Shown one piece after another: positions 46,016 through 57,529 of a stretch of DNA of 64,000 bases. The stretch comes from Eleusine coracana subsp. coracana. Its lineage: Eukaryota > Streptophyta > Magnoliopsida > Poales > Poaceae. The position numbers and the translations under genes are program-made. The stretch is from positions 1,784,949-1,848,948 of the forward strand of contig CM064430.1 in NCBI GenBank assembly GCA_032690845.1. Reading direction: 5' to 3'. The first letter of the stretch is position 1. Every line of letters begins with the position of its first letter. Under the pieces are notes generated by a model that saw only the letters and a program-made list of their open reading frames with translations, had not been told where the DNA came from and made no database searches.

Positions 46016-47346
46016 TTATCTCCAACTTACTTTCTGCCGCGTTCTCTTTGTGCCACTTTGCGTCTTTGACCTGGCGCTTGTTTTTGGCACATCTCCTGTT
46101 TTGACACTTGGTTTTTCCACAGCGAAGCATGCAGTGCCATGTTTAGCAATCCATAAGATTTTGTAATCCCTCAGCTCTGGCTGATGCAAGAAACAATTGA
46201 TTGCATTTGATCTTACCGTCTCGGCCGCTTGTTGTATGCTAACATCGCTACGTTTTGCATTGTCTCCAATTATCTCGACTGCATAACTCTCCTGAAAATG
46301 CTGCTCCTCATTCACAAAATGAGGTAGGAACCCAACTGTCATCTCCAGAGATGGGGTCACAAGGTTTCTACCTGCTTTATCAGACAAGCTGTAGTCTAGT
46401 GAGAAATGCAGCCTTGAAAATAGAAATAAATAATTTGCTCTGGGAATATATTTGATAACTCTAATGAATCGAAGTTTTTAGCACAAAGCCCATGCCCATT
46501 TCCTTTGCAACATACTGGATCTGGACGAGAACTCAAACTATCTTCAGCATGACACTCTTCGTTAATGTCTACCCATGGAGGAACATGCGAACCGGATGAG
46601 TACTGCAAATTAGCCATCTGGCTGAGTTCTTCCATTGCTGTTTCAGTCACAATCTTGAATTGAGATGCCATTGACTGTAAGCATTTTATCGCAGTCCCAA
46701 TAATGTTTGTGCTTTCCGAGAGTCGTAAGAGCAACGCTAGCTGGAAAGTTTTATTTGGAATCTTGAAATCCTCATAGTGATAATCTAGAATCATTTCTAC
46801 ACCGCGCCCTTCTAAACATATGGGCCGCATATAGAACCGGCGTAGCTGCCTTCTATTCTCCATTTCAAACACGAGAATTTTCCCTTCAAGAAGATGCCTG
46901 ACCAGAGGGTTGCAAAAGGTGTACTGTCGGAGTGAACAGCCATACTCCACGTCCTTTAGGAACTTCCTTGCACAACCTGCGAACCATTGAAATCTTCTAA
47001 CATCATCCTTGTTCAACACAGTACTCGTGACATGGGTGGACCACCTTTTGCGCTTTACCCCTTGCTCCCATTCCTGGCCTCGAGGTGCCTGCCGCCTGTG
47101 TTCATCGAGCAAATCAGTGCCCTCCATGTAGGTACGCTGGAACATCTTCCTGCGCTGAAGCAACGAGAAGTCTGTGATTGGCAGCTTTCCTGTCCTCTCA
47201 AGGACAAACTCCAATTCGATGAGAGCTAACTCGAGCATCTCCTTATTGTGACCTTGGGACGCCTTTTCCTCGCTCTTTCCCCATAAGAATGAGACGAGTC
47301 TGCTCACGCCCTCCTCAACAAGAGCAGAGCCCACCATTTCAGCCAT
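46016..47346 (-). pseudogene. Rx_N-like family protein with one single-base frameshift
   Basis: ATG 47346 (MAEMVGSALVEEGVSRLVSF) opens 316 residues: LELALIELEFVLERTGKL, QRRKMFQRTYMEGTDLLDEH, VRRFQWFAGCARKFLKDVE, LVRHLLEGKIL, LLRLSESTNIIGTAIKCLQ, RPDPVCC. A TAG at 46396 follows an apparent one-base deletion near 46405 (after FQGC). The rest reads in the next frame (SLDYSLSDKAGRN, QPELRDYKILWIAKHG) to 46016. A repair of one base would restore the paralog's length, so either a recent pseudogene or a sequencing error. It is convergent with F-box E, from which the RTE insertion now separates it. Confidence 0.8.
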
Positions 47347-48361
47347 GACGAACCTATGCATGCTGTCTCTTTTGGAGTTACTCTTGTAAATACAAAATAT
47401 TTTTGATGCACAAAAGAGAGAGAGAAAGAGATGCTTAGGTAGGCATAATCTTTACCTTGATTTTCTCTTATAACACAGCAGCTTGTTAATTAGACCAACG
47501 GCAGACACCACGTCTAGGGATAACAAACAGATTGGAGGATGGAAGAATCACCAACAGATCATCATACTTCTGCAATTTTCAAGGGCGTTAAAAATTGAAG
47601 TCTGCAAGAATGGCATACGATAATTCTTAGAGGTCAAACAAAAGGGGATACTGTATGCACTTGCAGGTGGGGATCAGAATTTACGTAGAGAATGTGCTGT
47701 ATACTCTTCTAGTATCAATAACTTGCTTGCAACCTGTCAGGTCGTCTTAGCTAAACAGCATCTCTTTTTCTTTTCTTGCTTGCAACCTGTCAGGTCGTCT
47801 TAGCTAAACAGCATCTCTTTTTCTTTTCTTGTTTTCATTGGGATCGCAACATACCGTGTGGAGAATTTAAACACCCTTTGTCAACTACGTGAGCTCACGA
47901 TTATAAAACAACTCATTGCTAGCTCAGCTAAAAAAATGTTTAATATATCCGTGTCAGCAGCCAGCTAGCTTAGACTGTTCTTACCTGGCAGTTACGACGA
48001 GCGAAGCAGCTGTGTTGCTTCCTGGAACCCACAAAGCTCCTCCACTTCCTCGCCCAGTCGTAGATTAGCACGAGCTTTTGAAACAATGAATAGACAGATT
48101 TGCATTTAGAGTTATGGTTCATGGTCCATCCATCTATCACATCAAATAAAATAAAATGCTCTACACTTTTTTCTTTGCAGCATTGCTTAATAATCAGCCT
48201 TACGCGCACTTGATTTTCACGACGTATGCTCGCAACGTTAGTTTCCCAATCATTTGCCCACTTAACTTCAGATGATCAACGCATTGTGTGACATTACCAA
48301 ACAAGCAAGTCATTTTGTTATTCATCAAGTCGACCTTGTAATAAATCATACTGAAATCTCA
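47347..48361. other. 5' flank of the Rx_N-like gene, no other gene seen
   Basis: Contains an exact short tandem repeat of about 58 bases at 47722-47838 (CTTGCTTGCAACCTGTCAGG...). Otherwise unassigned AT-rich sequence. Confidence 0.45.
47722..47838. repeat. Tandem duplication of about 58 bp
   Basis: CTTGCAACCTGTCAGGTCG through CATCTCTTTTTCTTTTCTTG occurs twice in succession without visible differences, so recent. Located upstream of the minus-strand Rx_N-like gene. Confidence 0.75.
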
Positions 48362-49120
48362 AGCAGACCACTAGGATCTTAAGGTTCGTTTGGGAGGACT
48401 TATGAGCAGCTTATTGCTTTCGTTTATGGTACTGTAATAACAGTAAACTACTATAGTAACGAGTTATTTTTTGCATAAACCGTCCCCCTATACTTGTCGT
48501 CCTAGAGAATCGCAGGAGAACCAAGATAAGTGAGAGAAAATCGCTGCCACCAACTAAGTGTGGCCTGTGCTGCCAGTCGGTAGAATAGAAAAATGCGCCT
48601 CGTACAGGGGGCATCTCATCCAGCCAATCAAAGTGAGAGGAGGATGGTTGGGGTACATAAATGCTCTGGACACTGATGACATGCAGACGAACAACAGCTA
48701 AAAGTGGCCTCAATCACGAAAAACAATGCTAGTAAAAACTGAAAGAGTGTAGGATGACAAGTAACTAGCGACGGAGGGAGTAGCTTTTCCTGCTTATGCT
48801 ACTGTGGCTACAATGCATAAGCTATTTAGGCATAAGCCCACCCAAACGGCCCCTTAAGTTATATTGAGCTTTTCCTTAGAATGAAAACAGATGAAGGGGC
48901 CATAATGTGATTTAGTTTCATTTGTGGAGCTTTTCAGTCCATGGAGTAGTTTACTAGGGACTGACAATGCAGGTATCCAAGTTTAGTCTGCTTTGAAATG
49001 TGTTGCATCAAGCACTCTGATTGATCCGTAACAAAGCTGAACTGGATGCTGGCATCTTTCAAGGGACATGATTTGAAGTATGAATCAGCTTTGTCTTGGA
49101 TAGTGGATACTTGTTTTATT
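48362..49120 (+). repeat. Second copy of the F-box 3' tail, split by a MITE
   Basis: 48362-48381 and 48854-49120 match 41755-42030 (GACCACTAGGATCTTAAG, TTGAGCTTTTCCTTAGAATG, TTTAGTTTCATTTGTGGAG, GTATGAATCAGCTTTGTC). The MITE sits exactly between. No F-box coding exon remains upstream of this copy. Confidence 0.8.
48382..48853. mobile_element. Tourist-like MITE, 472 bp
   Basis: The ends AGGTTCGTTTGGG and, reversed, GGGGCCGTTTGGG extend inwards to (G)GGNCTTATG. TTA flanks at 48379-48381 and 48854-48856 fit Tourist. The empty site is visible in the paralogous tail at 41770-41780 (ATCTTAAGCTG). Non-coding. Confidence 0.75.
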
Positions 49121-49135
49121 TATGAAGATGTTAGT

Positions 49136-49600
49136 TTGGTGCTGGTGGTAACCTGCAGGAGTGATATTATTCGGTAAAACAGTTTGTTTAAGAAACGATG
49201 ATCACTCAGTCAGTTGTGAACCTTTTGTTTCTTCCTGTCAAGTTGGTTGGCTAAGAACAGGACTGAAGATTGTCTACTACCTTGGTTCGTTTTAAGTGCA
49301 TGTTTGACACGCACCACTGAGATCTTATGATATATTGGGCTTTTCCATTGAGGAAAAAAATAATCTCAATGATGCAGTTTCATTTCTGGAGTGATGATAG
49401 TTGTTTCAACCCATGTTGGAAGTTAGTAGGGAGTGCAAATGCTTGAATAACAGTACTGAGTACGAGGCATCCAAAATTAATCTGCTTTGGAATGTGTAAC
49501 ATCGAGTGCACTGATCGATCCATAATTAAGTCTGATGTTGGCACCTTGCAAAGGGCATCCTTCGAACTGTGCAACTTCGTGTTGGGTAGTTGTTAGTTTG
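49136..49600 (+). repeat. Third copy of the F-box 3' tail
   Basis: AACCTGCAGGAGTGAT, CACTCAGTCAGT.GTGAACC, TAGGGAGTGCAAATGC and GTGTAACATCGAGTGCACTGATCGATCC parallel 41560-42000, more diverged than the second copy. Non-coding. Confidence 0.65.
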
Positions 49601-49822
49601 TTACATGTCTAAGTTATGAAGAGCCTGATCAGTTATGATTCTTTTACTATTCATACCTAGTTTCTGGATCATGACCGTGAAGAGTGTTACAAGTTTTACT
49701 GTTAAGCTTATCTTGATTCTTGGTTAACAAGACCATTGGAAGTGATGATGTATGGGGCATTTCATTTTTTTCAACTAAAAGTTATAATATATGGTGTTAG
49801 TCATAATTTTTGCAACATTTTT

Positions 49823-49935
49823 GATCCGGACGAAGACTTTGTACTTGGTATGCGACTTTTTATCTGCCTCAGCCCAGGGAGGTAGAGCATGAGAATGAGA
49901 AGGGTCCTGTAAAGTGGCCATCAGTGTGGTCTGTT
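49823..49935 (-). pseudogene. Relic of the Rx_N-like family
   Basis: On the minus strand it reads ATLQDPSHSHALPPWAEADK then KSHTKY and, after a shift, a degenerate RPDP. This matches NLQNISDFHHAPPPPWAEAD-EESHTKYSQSLRPDP of the 53-54 kb copy. Only about 38 codons remain, just upstream of F-box F. Confidence 0.7.
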
Positions 49936-50325
49936 TTCCCCTTTGTGCCTTGTTTCAGTGACAACCATGAATGATCAAAGTGTCAAAAGCCTGTCCATGG
50001 CCTTGACTCATGGGAATGATAGCCCTTGTGAGTTATAGTGACACCGTGCAGTGTGTACTCTCATGTGAATCCAAACTTTGGGACTTATATATTAACTTGA
50101 ATGAAATATTGGCATGTCCTAATGTCATCTTTATTTATATATATGTGCACGGGCAGTCGAGCACGATGCTGCGTGGTCTGGGCCGTATAGGCCGAAATAC
50201 GTTGACGAATCCAGAAAAATCCACACATTGTTCTGGGCTCACGGAGGCTGACTCGGGCCGAAAACAAACAGTTCCGCTCGCCCCCTTTCCCCAAATAAAT
50301 CCCCCTCGCCGAGCACGAGCGAGCC
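49936..50325. other. Upstream region of F-box F
   Basis: TTTATTTATATATATG near 50130 is a possible TATA region; TCTGGGCCGTATAGGCC at 50178-50193 resembles the motif cluster of copies E and G. No coding sequence. Confidence 0.4.
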
Positions 50326-51826
50326 ATGGCGATGCCACGCCCTCCGCCGGATCTCGTCGACGACGCCATCGCCGAGATCCTCATCCGCGTCTCGCCGGAC
50401 GAGCCCGCGGACCTCGTACGCGCCTCCCTCGTCTGCAAGCTCTGGCGCCGCCTCCTCTCCGACCCCGCATTCCTCAGCCGGTACCGCCGCTTCCACCGCA
50501 CCCCTCCACTGTTCGGCTTCTTCCACGATGTAGGCCGCGTCCAAACCAATCCCGGCTTCGTTCCCACCACGGCAGCCTCCCCTTTTCACCAGTCGGCGTT
50601 ACAGTGCCACCCTTGCCTCGTCTTCGACTGCCGCCACGGCCGTGTTCTGCTCCGAATCGTGGGCACGGACAGATTCGTTGTCTGGGACCCAATTACCGGT
50701 CACCGGGAGGAGCTGCGCATACCCTGCATCGGGGACCCGTTGTTTTCCGCAGCGGTGCTCTGCGCCGCGTCGGACTGCGACCATCGCGACTGCCATGGTG
50801 GCCCCTTCACCGTGGTTTATGCGGGCACCGATGTAGGTGGAGATGGGTTCCCATATGCTTATGTGTACTCATCAGAAACCAGTGCTTGGAGTACGCCGGT
50901 CTCTGTTCACATAGGCAGTTATAGTAACATCGACGATCGGGGTGTCCTTGTGGGAGATGAAATCCACTTCATACTTCCGAGTGCTTTTAAAATCCTGAAG
51001 TACAACTTGCAAAATCATTGTTTATCTGTAATTGACCAGCCAGATCCAGATTTGTACTATGAGAGTGTCATCCTCATGCCCACCGAGGATGGATATCTTG
51101 GGTTTGCCGGCATCTTGGGTTCCAGCTTATATCTTTGGTCGAGGAAGGTGAATGCAGAGGGAGTGGAAGAATGGATACAATGCAGGGTGATCGAGCTACA
51201 GAAGCTCTCACCCGTTGAGCACAACTTTTGTGATTGGTTTTGCTGAGGGTGCCGATTTCATCTTCATGGGTACAGATGTTGGCGCCTTCACCATGGAGCT
51301 CAAGTCAGGGCGGGCAAGGAAGATAAGCGAAGCTAAGATCTTCTACTTCGTTGTACCCTTCATGACCTTCTGCACTCCTGGTACGGTTCCAGCCCCTTTT
51401 CTTGTTTGCAATCCTGAACTTTACAGTTTCTGTTTGTTTGTGAAGAAATTGAATTTTTGATGTGTTGTAGAAACTAAATATTTGTTCATGTGTTGAAGAA
51501 CTTGAATATTTGATAATGCGGTGACACACCTAATATAGTTTAGATTCAACTTGTTAGGACCGCTCTTGATATTATCAGAATATGTTCACGCCAAATCTCA
51601 TGACCTTTCGGAATTGTGATGTTAAACCATATGTATTTTTTCAACGACACTCTGGCTTATGTGTTGTTTCATCATCCTTCTAGATGTTAGAAATGCACAT
51701 TTCTTACTGTTTTATCTTCAAAACTGTACATATTACGATAAGGTATGATTTTAACCTGTGTGCATTGTACTTTCCAGATTCAGATTGTGTCAAAGGCAAA
51801 CTGCTGGTCCATGGAGAGGCACATTA
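50326..51826 (+). pseudogene. F-box/propeller gene F, one frameshift near the C-terminus
   Basis: ATG 50326: MAMPRPPPDLVDDAIAEILI, VRASLVCKLWRRLLSD (F-box), then FHRTPPLFGFFHD, DCRHGRVLL, VWDPITGH, CDHRDCHGGPF, YSSETSAWSTPV, LYLWSRKV. One extra base near 51220-51230 (in CACAACTTTTGTG) throws the frame to TGA 51244. The family text VIGFAEGADFIFMGTDVGAF to CTPG continues in the next frame to the donor at 51380. The last exon at 51777-51826 (ctttccag; DSDCVKGKLLVHGEAH) is intact. A truncated 306-residue protein would keep the F-box and most of the propeller. A recent lesion, or possibly a sequence error. Confidence 0.8.
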
Positions 51827-53207
51827 ATCGCCATTGATGTTACTGTCCTAGTTCCTGGCCAGTTTATAATTCTATCAAGCTGAATTTTCTATTGGCTAAT
51901 ATTTGCCCAAGAAGAGTGTGATGTTCGTTTGGGCATTTTAATGTATGGAAGTGTGAGACACCTTGGTCACTTGGTCAGTTATGAGTATTTTGTTTCTTCC
52001 TGTTTAATTAGCTGGTTAAAATCATGACTGAAAGCTCTGTTTCAAGTTTGCAGCTAGCATTACTTTGATTTTTTGTTTTATATACATGCTTCGCATATCC
52101 ACTTCAAACCTGAAGATATTGCTGGCTGTTCTTTTTGCCAAAAATGAATTTAAATCTCTCTGTCTGGAACAAGAATGTTGCCATGCTGGTTTCAGCATAT
52201 GCAGTGACTTACTAGGCACCGATCGAAGATAGTTGAATTTGTAGTATGGTAGGTATCCACCAAACCTGAATCTGCTGCTACTGGCATCTTGCTGGCCGAT
52301 GTTTCGAAGATAGTGTTATGTTGGGTACTAGTTTTATATGTGAAAGTATTAGATAAAAATGGCCAGTTATAAACCTTACATAGGCAGTGCTTTTGGAATA
52401 TATGCATTTTGATCTACTGATACTGTGCTCATGGTTTTCATTTAATATTACTTTTGAGTCTTTGACTGCTGATTCTTGGTTCACACTTAAATGGGCCATC
52501 ATGAACTGAAGATGCATTGTGTATGTCATTTATATTGAAAACAAACCTCGGTTTCTTGTTTAACTCCCACTTCCACAGTGATATGATACTTTCAGCCCTT
52601 TGTAATAGCATACAATTGAAGTATTGAACTGGAATGGTAAATCTTTTTGAATGATTCCGCACAAGGTTGTTGCTACTATGTCAGATTGGATATATAGAGT
52701 TAATAAGTATCATTATGGTGGACTGCAGGATTTACGTCCTCTACTTTTTGGAAGTCTGTAAGGTTTTGTTTCTTCATGTTTAGTTACTTGGCTGAGATCG
52801 TGTCTGTCTCAAGTTCACAGTTAACCTACATTAATTTATTTTCACCAAAAATGAATCAAGCTCTGCCCGGAATAATGCTTGGGGATTCAGAACTTGCTTG
52901 GAACAACTTTATTTCAGAATGTACATATACTACATTCTGAAATTGTTGTCGTTAGGACAACAACTCTAGTTTATTTTTAAACTATTTTTTTTTTTGTCCT
53001 AACAGCAACAATTTCAGAATGGAAGGAGTATGTGTTTCGAAGATTTGTCATACAATGATTGTTGTAACACATAAACATCAGTATAAGGTTCGCCGCACTG
53101 GGATGTAGGGTCAAAACAGTGACACTGGCAAAGGGGCAAAGGGGCAAAGGGTGAGAGCCTTGCAGTTGCAGCTCCAGGATACAGGGCAAGCACAAAACGA
53201 CTCACTT
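51827..53207. other. 3' flank of F-box F, no gene seen
   Basis: AT-rich, related to other F-box tails (GGCTGTTCTTTTTGCCAAAAATG, TCAAGTTTGCAG words). Near 52916-53031 a stretch containing TTTCAGAATGTACATATACTACATTCTGAAATTGTTG forms a small inverted repeat that recurs at 53008, probably a decayed MITE. Confidence 0.4.
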
Positions 53208-54532
53208 CTACCGCCTTCTCTTTGAATTTCTCTGGTTTCTGACCCTGCCGCTGGCTTTGGGGCCTATTTCAGTTCTTGCCATTTGAACATCAAAAGCTGC
53301 AAAACCATGTCTAGCGATCCATGAGACTGCATAACCCGTCAGTTCTGGCTGATTGATGAAACAATCTGTCGCCTTTGGTCTTACTGTCTCGGCCACTTCT
53401 TGTATGCCAATATATCTACGTTCTACACTGTCTCCCAATTTCTCGAGTGCGTAACCCTCTTGCGGCTGATCCTCCTTATACGCAAAATGAGGCGCAAAAA
53501 CGGCCATCATCGCCAGAGGCGACGCCTGGTCATGTGCTGAAATAATATAGCATCCAAAGCTGAAAAGAATAACCTGTTCTGGGATCGTGTGCGACAAATC
53601 TGATGACAACGAGACGTTGTTGTCGTCACAGTAATCTTTGCAGCACACTGGATCCGGGCGAAGACTTTGACTATACTTGGTATGCGATTCTTCGTCCGCT
53701 TCAGCCCAGGGAGGAGGAGGAGCATGATGAAAATCTGAAATGTTTTGCAGATTATTGGCCATCAGGGTGAGTTCTCCCGCCGCTGTTTCAGTAGCAACCT
53801 TGAACTGAGACGCCATTGACTGCAAGCACTTCACCGCAGTCGCAACAATGTCCGTGCTTTCCGAGACGCGTAGCATCAGACCAAGATGGAAACGCTTCTC
53901 TGGCACCTTGTAATATTCATACCAGTACTCTAGCATCGTCTCCACGCCACGCCCTTCTACACATACCGGCCACATGTAGAGACGCCGTAGTCTGCCTCCC
54001 TGCAGCTCCATCGTCTCAAATGTGAGAGTTTTACCTTCAAGCAGATGCCTGACAAATGGGTTGCAGAAGCTGTATTGCCGGAGTGAGCAGCCGGTCTCCA
54101 CGTCTCGTAGAAATTTGTCCGCGAGTTCCGCGAACAATTCGCATCTTCGAACGTCATCTCTGCGCAATCTGGCAGAAGCTGATGAGACGGAGGAATCCTT
54201 ATTATTATTAGCATGAGTGATCCAAAGTTTGCTGCTGCGCTTTACCACTTGCTTCGCCATATGCCCTCGCCGCCCTGGTGGCCTTTCCTGTGCATGTTGA
54301 GAAGATCGGTGCCCTCATCGTAGGCGAGCTTGAAAATCTTCCTGCGACAAAGCAGAGATAGGTCCGTGATTGGCAGCTTCGCTATCCGCTCAAGCACGAA
54401 CTCCAGCTCGCTGACGGCCATCTCGAGCCTCTCCGCGCTGTGCGGTTCCTGGTCCTCGCGGTTGCTGAAGATGAAGGAGATGGCTCGGCTCACTAACTCC
54501 TGAACTACGGCTAAAGCCACCATGTCCGCCAT
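53208..54532 (-). pseudogene. Rx_N-like family protein with one single-base frameshift
   Basis: ATG 54532 (MADMVALAVVQELVSRAISF; RLEMAVSELEFVLERIAKL; RRKIFKLAYDEGTDLLNMH) runs 96 residues before the frame is lost at AAAGGCCACC near 54285, one base short of the family frame. From there an open frame (start-like ATG 54260, MAKQVVKRSSKLW) continues for 350 residues: VRRCELFAELADKFLRDVET, VRHLLEGKTL, SMASQFKVATETAAGELTLM, PPPPWAEADEESHTKY, RPDPVCC, ending NSKRRR at 53208. The C-terminal piece alone could be made. Convergent with F-box F. Confidence 0.8.
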
Positions 54533-54668
54533 GGCAGGCAGGATTGTGTGGTGTGGGGATGGAATGGAACGCGTAGTCCTTACTGTGCAGCAACTGATTG
54601 AATTGGAAGAGCAGAGAAGTTGTCGTATTCATTGTATTGTGAGTGCAAAACTAGTTTTATGTAATATA

Positions 54669-54700
54669 CTAGTAAAGTGTCCGTGTGTTGCTACGGATTT
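54669..54700 (-). mobile_element. Helitron-like 3' terminus, minus strand
   Basis: Read in reverse: hairpin CCGT/AGCAACAC/ACGG (54681-54696), a short spacer, then CTAG (54672-54669) and T. The element would extend right; TCTCAATTAATAGATTATAGAG near 55345 also occurs near the end of the related stretch at 35815. The 5' TC end is not resolved. Confidence 0.55.
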
Positions 54701-55572
54701 TAAAAAACAAAACACTCTTTATAATTTAAATATAAATTATTTATATAATATAATTATTAGATATATACAATATTATTGATATTTTTTATATAAAATATTA
54801 TATTTATATTATCGTTGGTGCTTCTTAGTATATTATTTTATATATCAAAAGTAACAATTTTATTATATTTTTTACCATATTCTAGAAGCTTTATCCGGAA
54901 GAAAAAATCAATTCACAGAGTCCAGAAATAGCATTGTATTACAACGCGATTTTGAAATTAAAAACTTGCTCTAATGGAAAAAGTTAAAGTACAAAAGTTG
55001 TAAATCTCGTTGAGACCTTTTCGAAACATATATGGATCATATTATTTGGACTACGGAGCTACGAGATATGGGCTCTGCACAGAGACCTATGCAGAGGAGT
55101 CCGAATCAGAACAAATATTTTTGTATCGCATATTTAAAAATCAAAACTGTAGGATCTAGATTTCTATTGAATACCAAAGTTGTAGAACTTTTTGAGAGCT
55201 ACGCGATAGAGTACGAGTTTGACTCATTTGAGTTCCGCATGTGAGAGTTATAATTTTTAAAATTCAGTACATAATATAGAAGTTACGAAACTGATTTGGA
55301 TTCAATCTCTAACTTTACGGATACGAAGTGGATGACCGTATCTCAATTAATAGATTATAGAGATTTTCACATTGATGACAATGTGACTGTCTTGAAAAAG
55401 AAGGGAGAAAGAATGCGATCGCATGACTCGCAAAGTCATCGGTCGTCGCCTCGTCGGCATGTGCGATGGGGAAAAGGACAAGTGAACAAAAAATTTGCAT
55501 TTCTTTTCTCTAGCACTTGGGCCACGACACTGAGTGTGCGGCCTGCAAGAAGACCCTCGGGGCCTCCACTGT

Positions 55573-55625
55573 GATGGGCCTTAACAGGCCAGTTCCACAA
55601 AGGCCCCTGACCGTGAAATGGGCTA
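55573..55625 (+). promoter_or_regulatory. GGGCC/GGCC motif cluster upstream of F-box G
   Basis: GATGGGCCTTAACAGGCC, AAAGGCCCC and AATGGGCTAG within about 50 bases, 120-170 bases before the ATG; similar to copy E. Motif-based only. Confidence 0.4.
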
Positions 55626-55740
55626 GCCTTACTAATTTTTGTTAAGACGGGCTCCGTAAGGAAAACGCGCTGGTGTTAAACCGCTGGCCCGTCAATGAGA
55701 ATCCCAATCTAAACCCTTCGCCGAAATCGAGCTGTGCGGA

Positions 55741-57529
55741 ATGGCGCCGCCGCGCCCGCCGCCGGAGCTCAACGACGACGCCGTCCGCGAGATCCTCCTC
55801 TACCTCCCTCCGGACGACCCCGCGCACCTCGTGCGCGCCTCCCTCGTCAGCAAGCACTGGCGCCGCATTCTCACCGACCAGGGATTCCTCCGCCGCTACC
55901 GCCGCTTCCACCGCACCCCTCCGCTGCTCGGCTTCTTCCACGACGTTTCCAACTTTGACGCAGACCCCGGATTCGTGCCTACAACAACAACGGCGGCGGC
56001 GGCCTCCCCATTCCTCCCGACGACGGGTCTCGATCGCGGCTCCTGGGCATTCGATTGCCGCCACGGCCGCGTCCTTCTCCAGCCGATGGGGACGGGCAAC
56101 GGCGGCTTCATCGTTTGGGATCCGGTCACTGGCGACAAGGTGGAGCTTGACGAGCCCGGCATCCCATGCCAACACTTTTCTGCCTCTGTGCTCTGCTCCC
56201 AGGGCGGATGCGACGACGACCACCTCCATTGCGCCGGTGGGCCATTCACTGTCGTCTTCGTGTGTTCTGATGCTAGGGGAGTCCAGAGGGCATGCATCTA
56301 CTCGTCCAAGACTGGTGCGTGGAGCGCGCCGGCTTCTGTTAAGGCGTCTCTCTATTCCTCTGTCGAACCGAACCGCGGTGCGCTTGTTGGGGACAAAATC
56401 TTCTTTACACTTTCGCAAGGAGAGGAAATTCTGAAGTACGACTTGGGCAAGCAACGCCTATCTCTGATTGATCCACCGGCACTGTACCGCTACCGCTTGA
56501 ACACTGTCCTCATGGGAAGCAAGATCGGGTTGTTGGGGCTTGCCGGCATTATGAATTCCGAAGTTCACCTGTGGCATAAGAAGGTGGAGCCGGAGGAAGT
56601 TGCGGGATGGGTACATTGGGGGATTATCGAGCTTGAGATATTCATCTCAACTTCATACCTTTGTTCACGAGCTAGAGTTATTGGCTTTGCCGAGGATGTT
56701 GGTGCACTTTTCATTAAGATAAATGCTTCTGTCTACATAATCGAACTCAGGTCAAGGGAGATGACGAAGGTGTGCAAGAATGCAGACTACAACACTGTCT
56801 TGCCCTTCACGAGCTTCTACACTCCAGGTACTATTACCACTCTTGCTTATTTCCGTTGATGTAATCCATAGCTTCCACATGTTTGTGGATTATTGAATTG
56901 TTCGTCGGAATGTAAACATATCCATGTCAAAGACGTTGCCTGTGGTTGAAAACTCGATATATGATACAGCTCACGCGTAATTTGGATCAAGGTTGTCTTG
57001 TTAAGGTCTATTCGTAAAATCAGCAAAGTGTACCTTGTAATTAGTTGCTTTTTTTTGTAGCCTCAAATTCATGACAAAATATTCAGAGATATGCTCCATT
57101 GCCAGTTTGGAGCTGATGTTTGTTATGAATTGTGAATAATTTGTTTTTTCTTTCTGAAAGCTTAATAGTTAATAGTGGTCCGTTTGGTTGAAGCATAATT
57201 GAGTGCTTCATTTTGAGTTTATCACACACATTGGGACAAATCTTGATATTGGAAAGATCCTCGAATAACATAAAACTGAACCTTATGAAGCTTTGCCACT
57301 GCACTGATAAGCCATTAGCTGATTTCTGTTTAGCTTGTACATTGTTGTACTATCCTTTTCAGTTTTTAGATATTAAGTTTTAGCATCCCTACTAATCATA
57401 TACTTAAAAAGTTCTATATTGATCTATGCAATACTTTTTAAACTTATTTATGCATGATACATGTCAGATTGCACTAGCACCAAATTGCAATCACCAAATT
57501 ACGGTCACAGTCTTGCTTCTTTCCTATGA
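55741..57529 (+). CDS. F-box/propeller protein G, intact (382 aa, two exons)
   Basis: Exon 1 55741-56827 plus exon 2 57468-57529 (acatgtcag) join in phase 1 to 382 residues. F-box at residues 8-55 (PPPELNDDAVREILLYLPPD, LVRASLVSKHWRRILTD), then RRYRRFHRTPPLLGFFHD, an Ala/Thr-rich insert, DCRHGRVLL, VWDPVTGD, a modified metal-like cluster CDDDHLHCAGGPF, YSSKTGAWSAPA, LVGDKIFFTL, GFAEDVGALF, PFTSFYTPG. The tail is CTSTKLQSPNYGHSLASFL. Two further acceptor/last-exon look-alikes occur downstream, so the 3' end may be alternative. Expected SCF substrate receptor; substrate unknown. No lesion seen. Confidence 0.87.

Larger units (their letters stand above)
54533..55740. other. Helitron-bearing spacer and promoter of F-box G
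   Basis: 54533-54668 is the 5' flank of the Rx_N-like gene. From 54669 a Helitron-like AT-rich body extends right to about 55370. The promoter of F-box G with a GGGCC cluster follows (55573-55625). Confidence 0.5.

Noticed and set aside
47722..47838. A CRISPR-like or satellite array
   Set aside because: Only two units, eukaryotic context; a simple tandem duplication.
55642..56454. A 270-codon minus-strand frame and a 253-codon plus-strand frame overlapping F-box G
   Set aside because: Both are alternative frames of a GC-rich first exon. Only the 55741 frame shows family motifs and correct splice phase.
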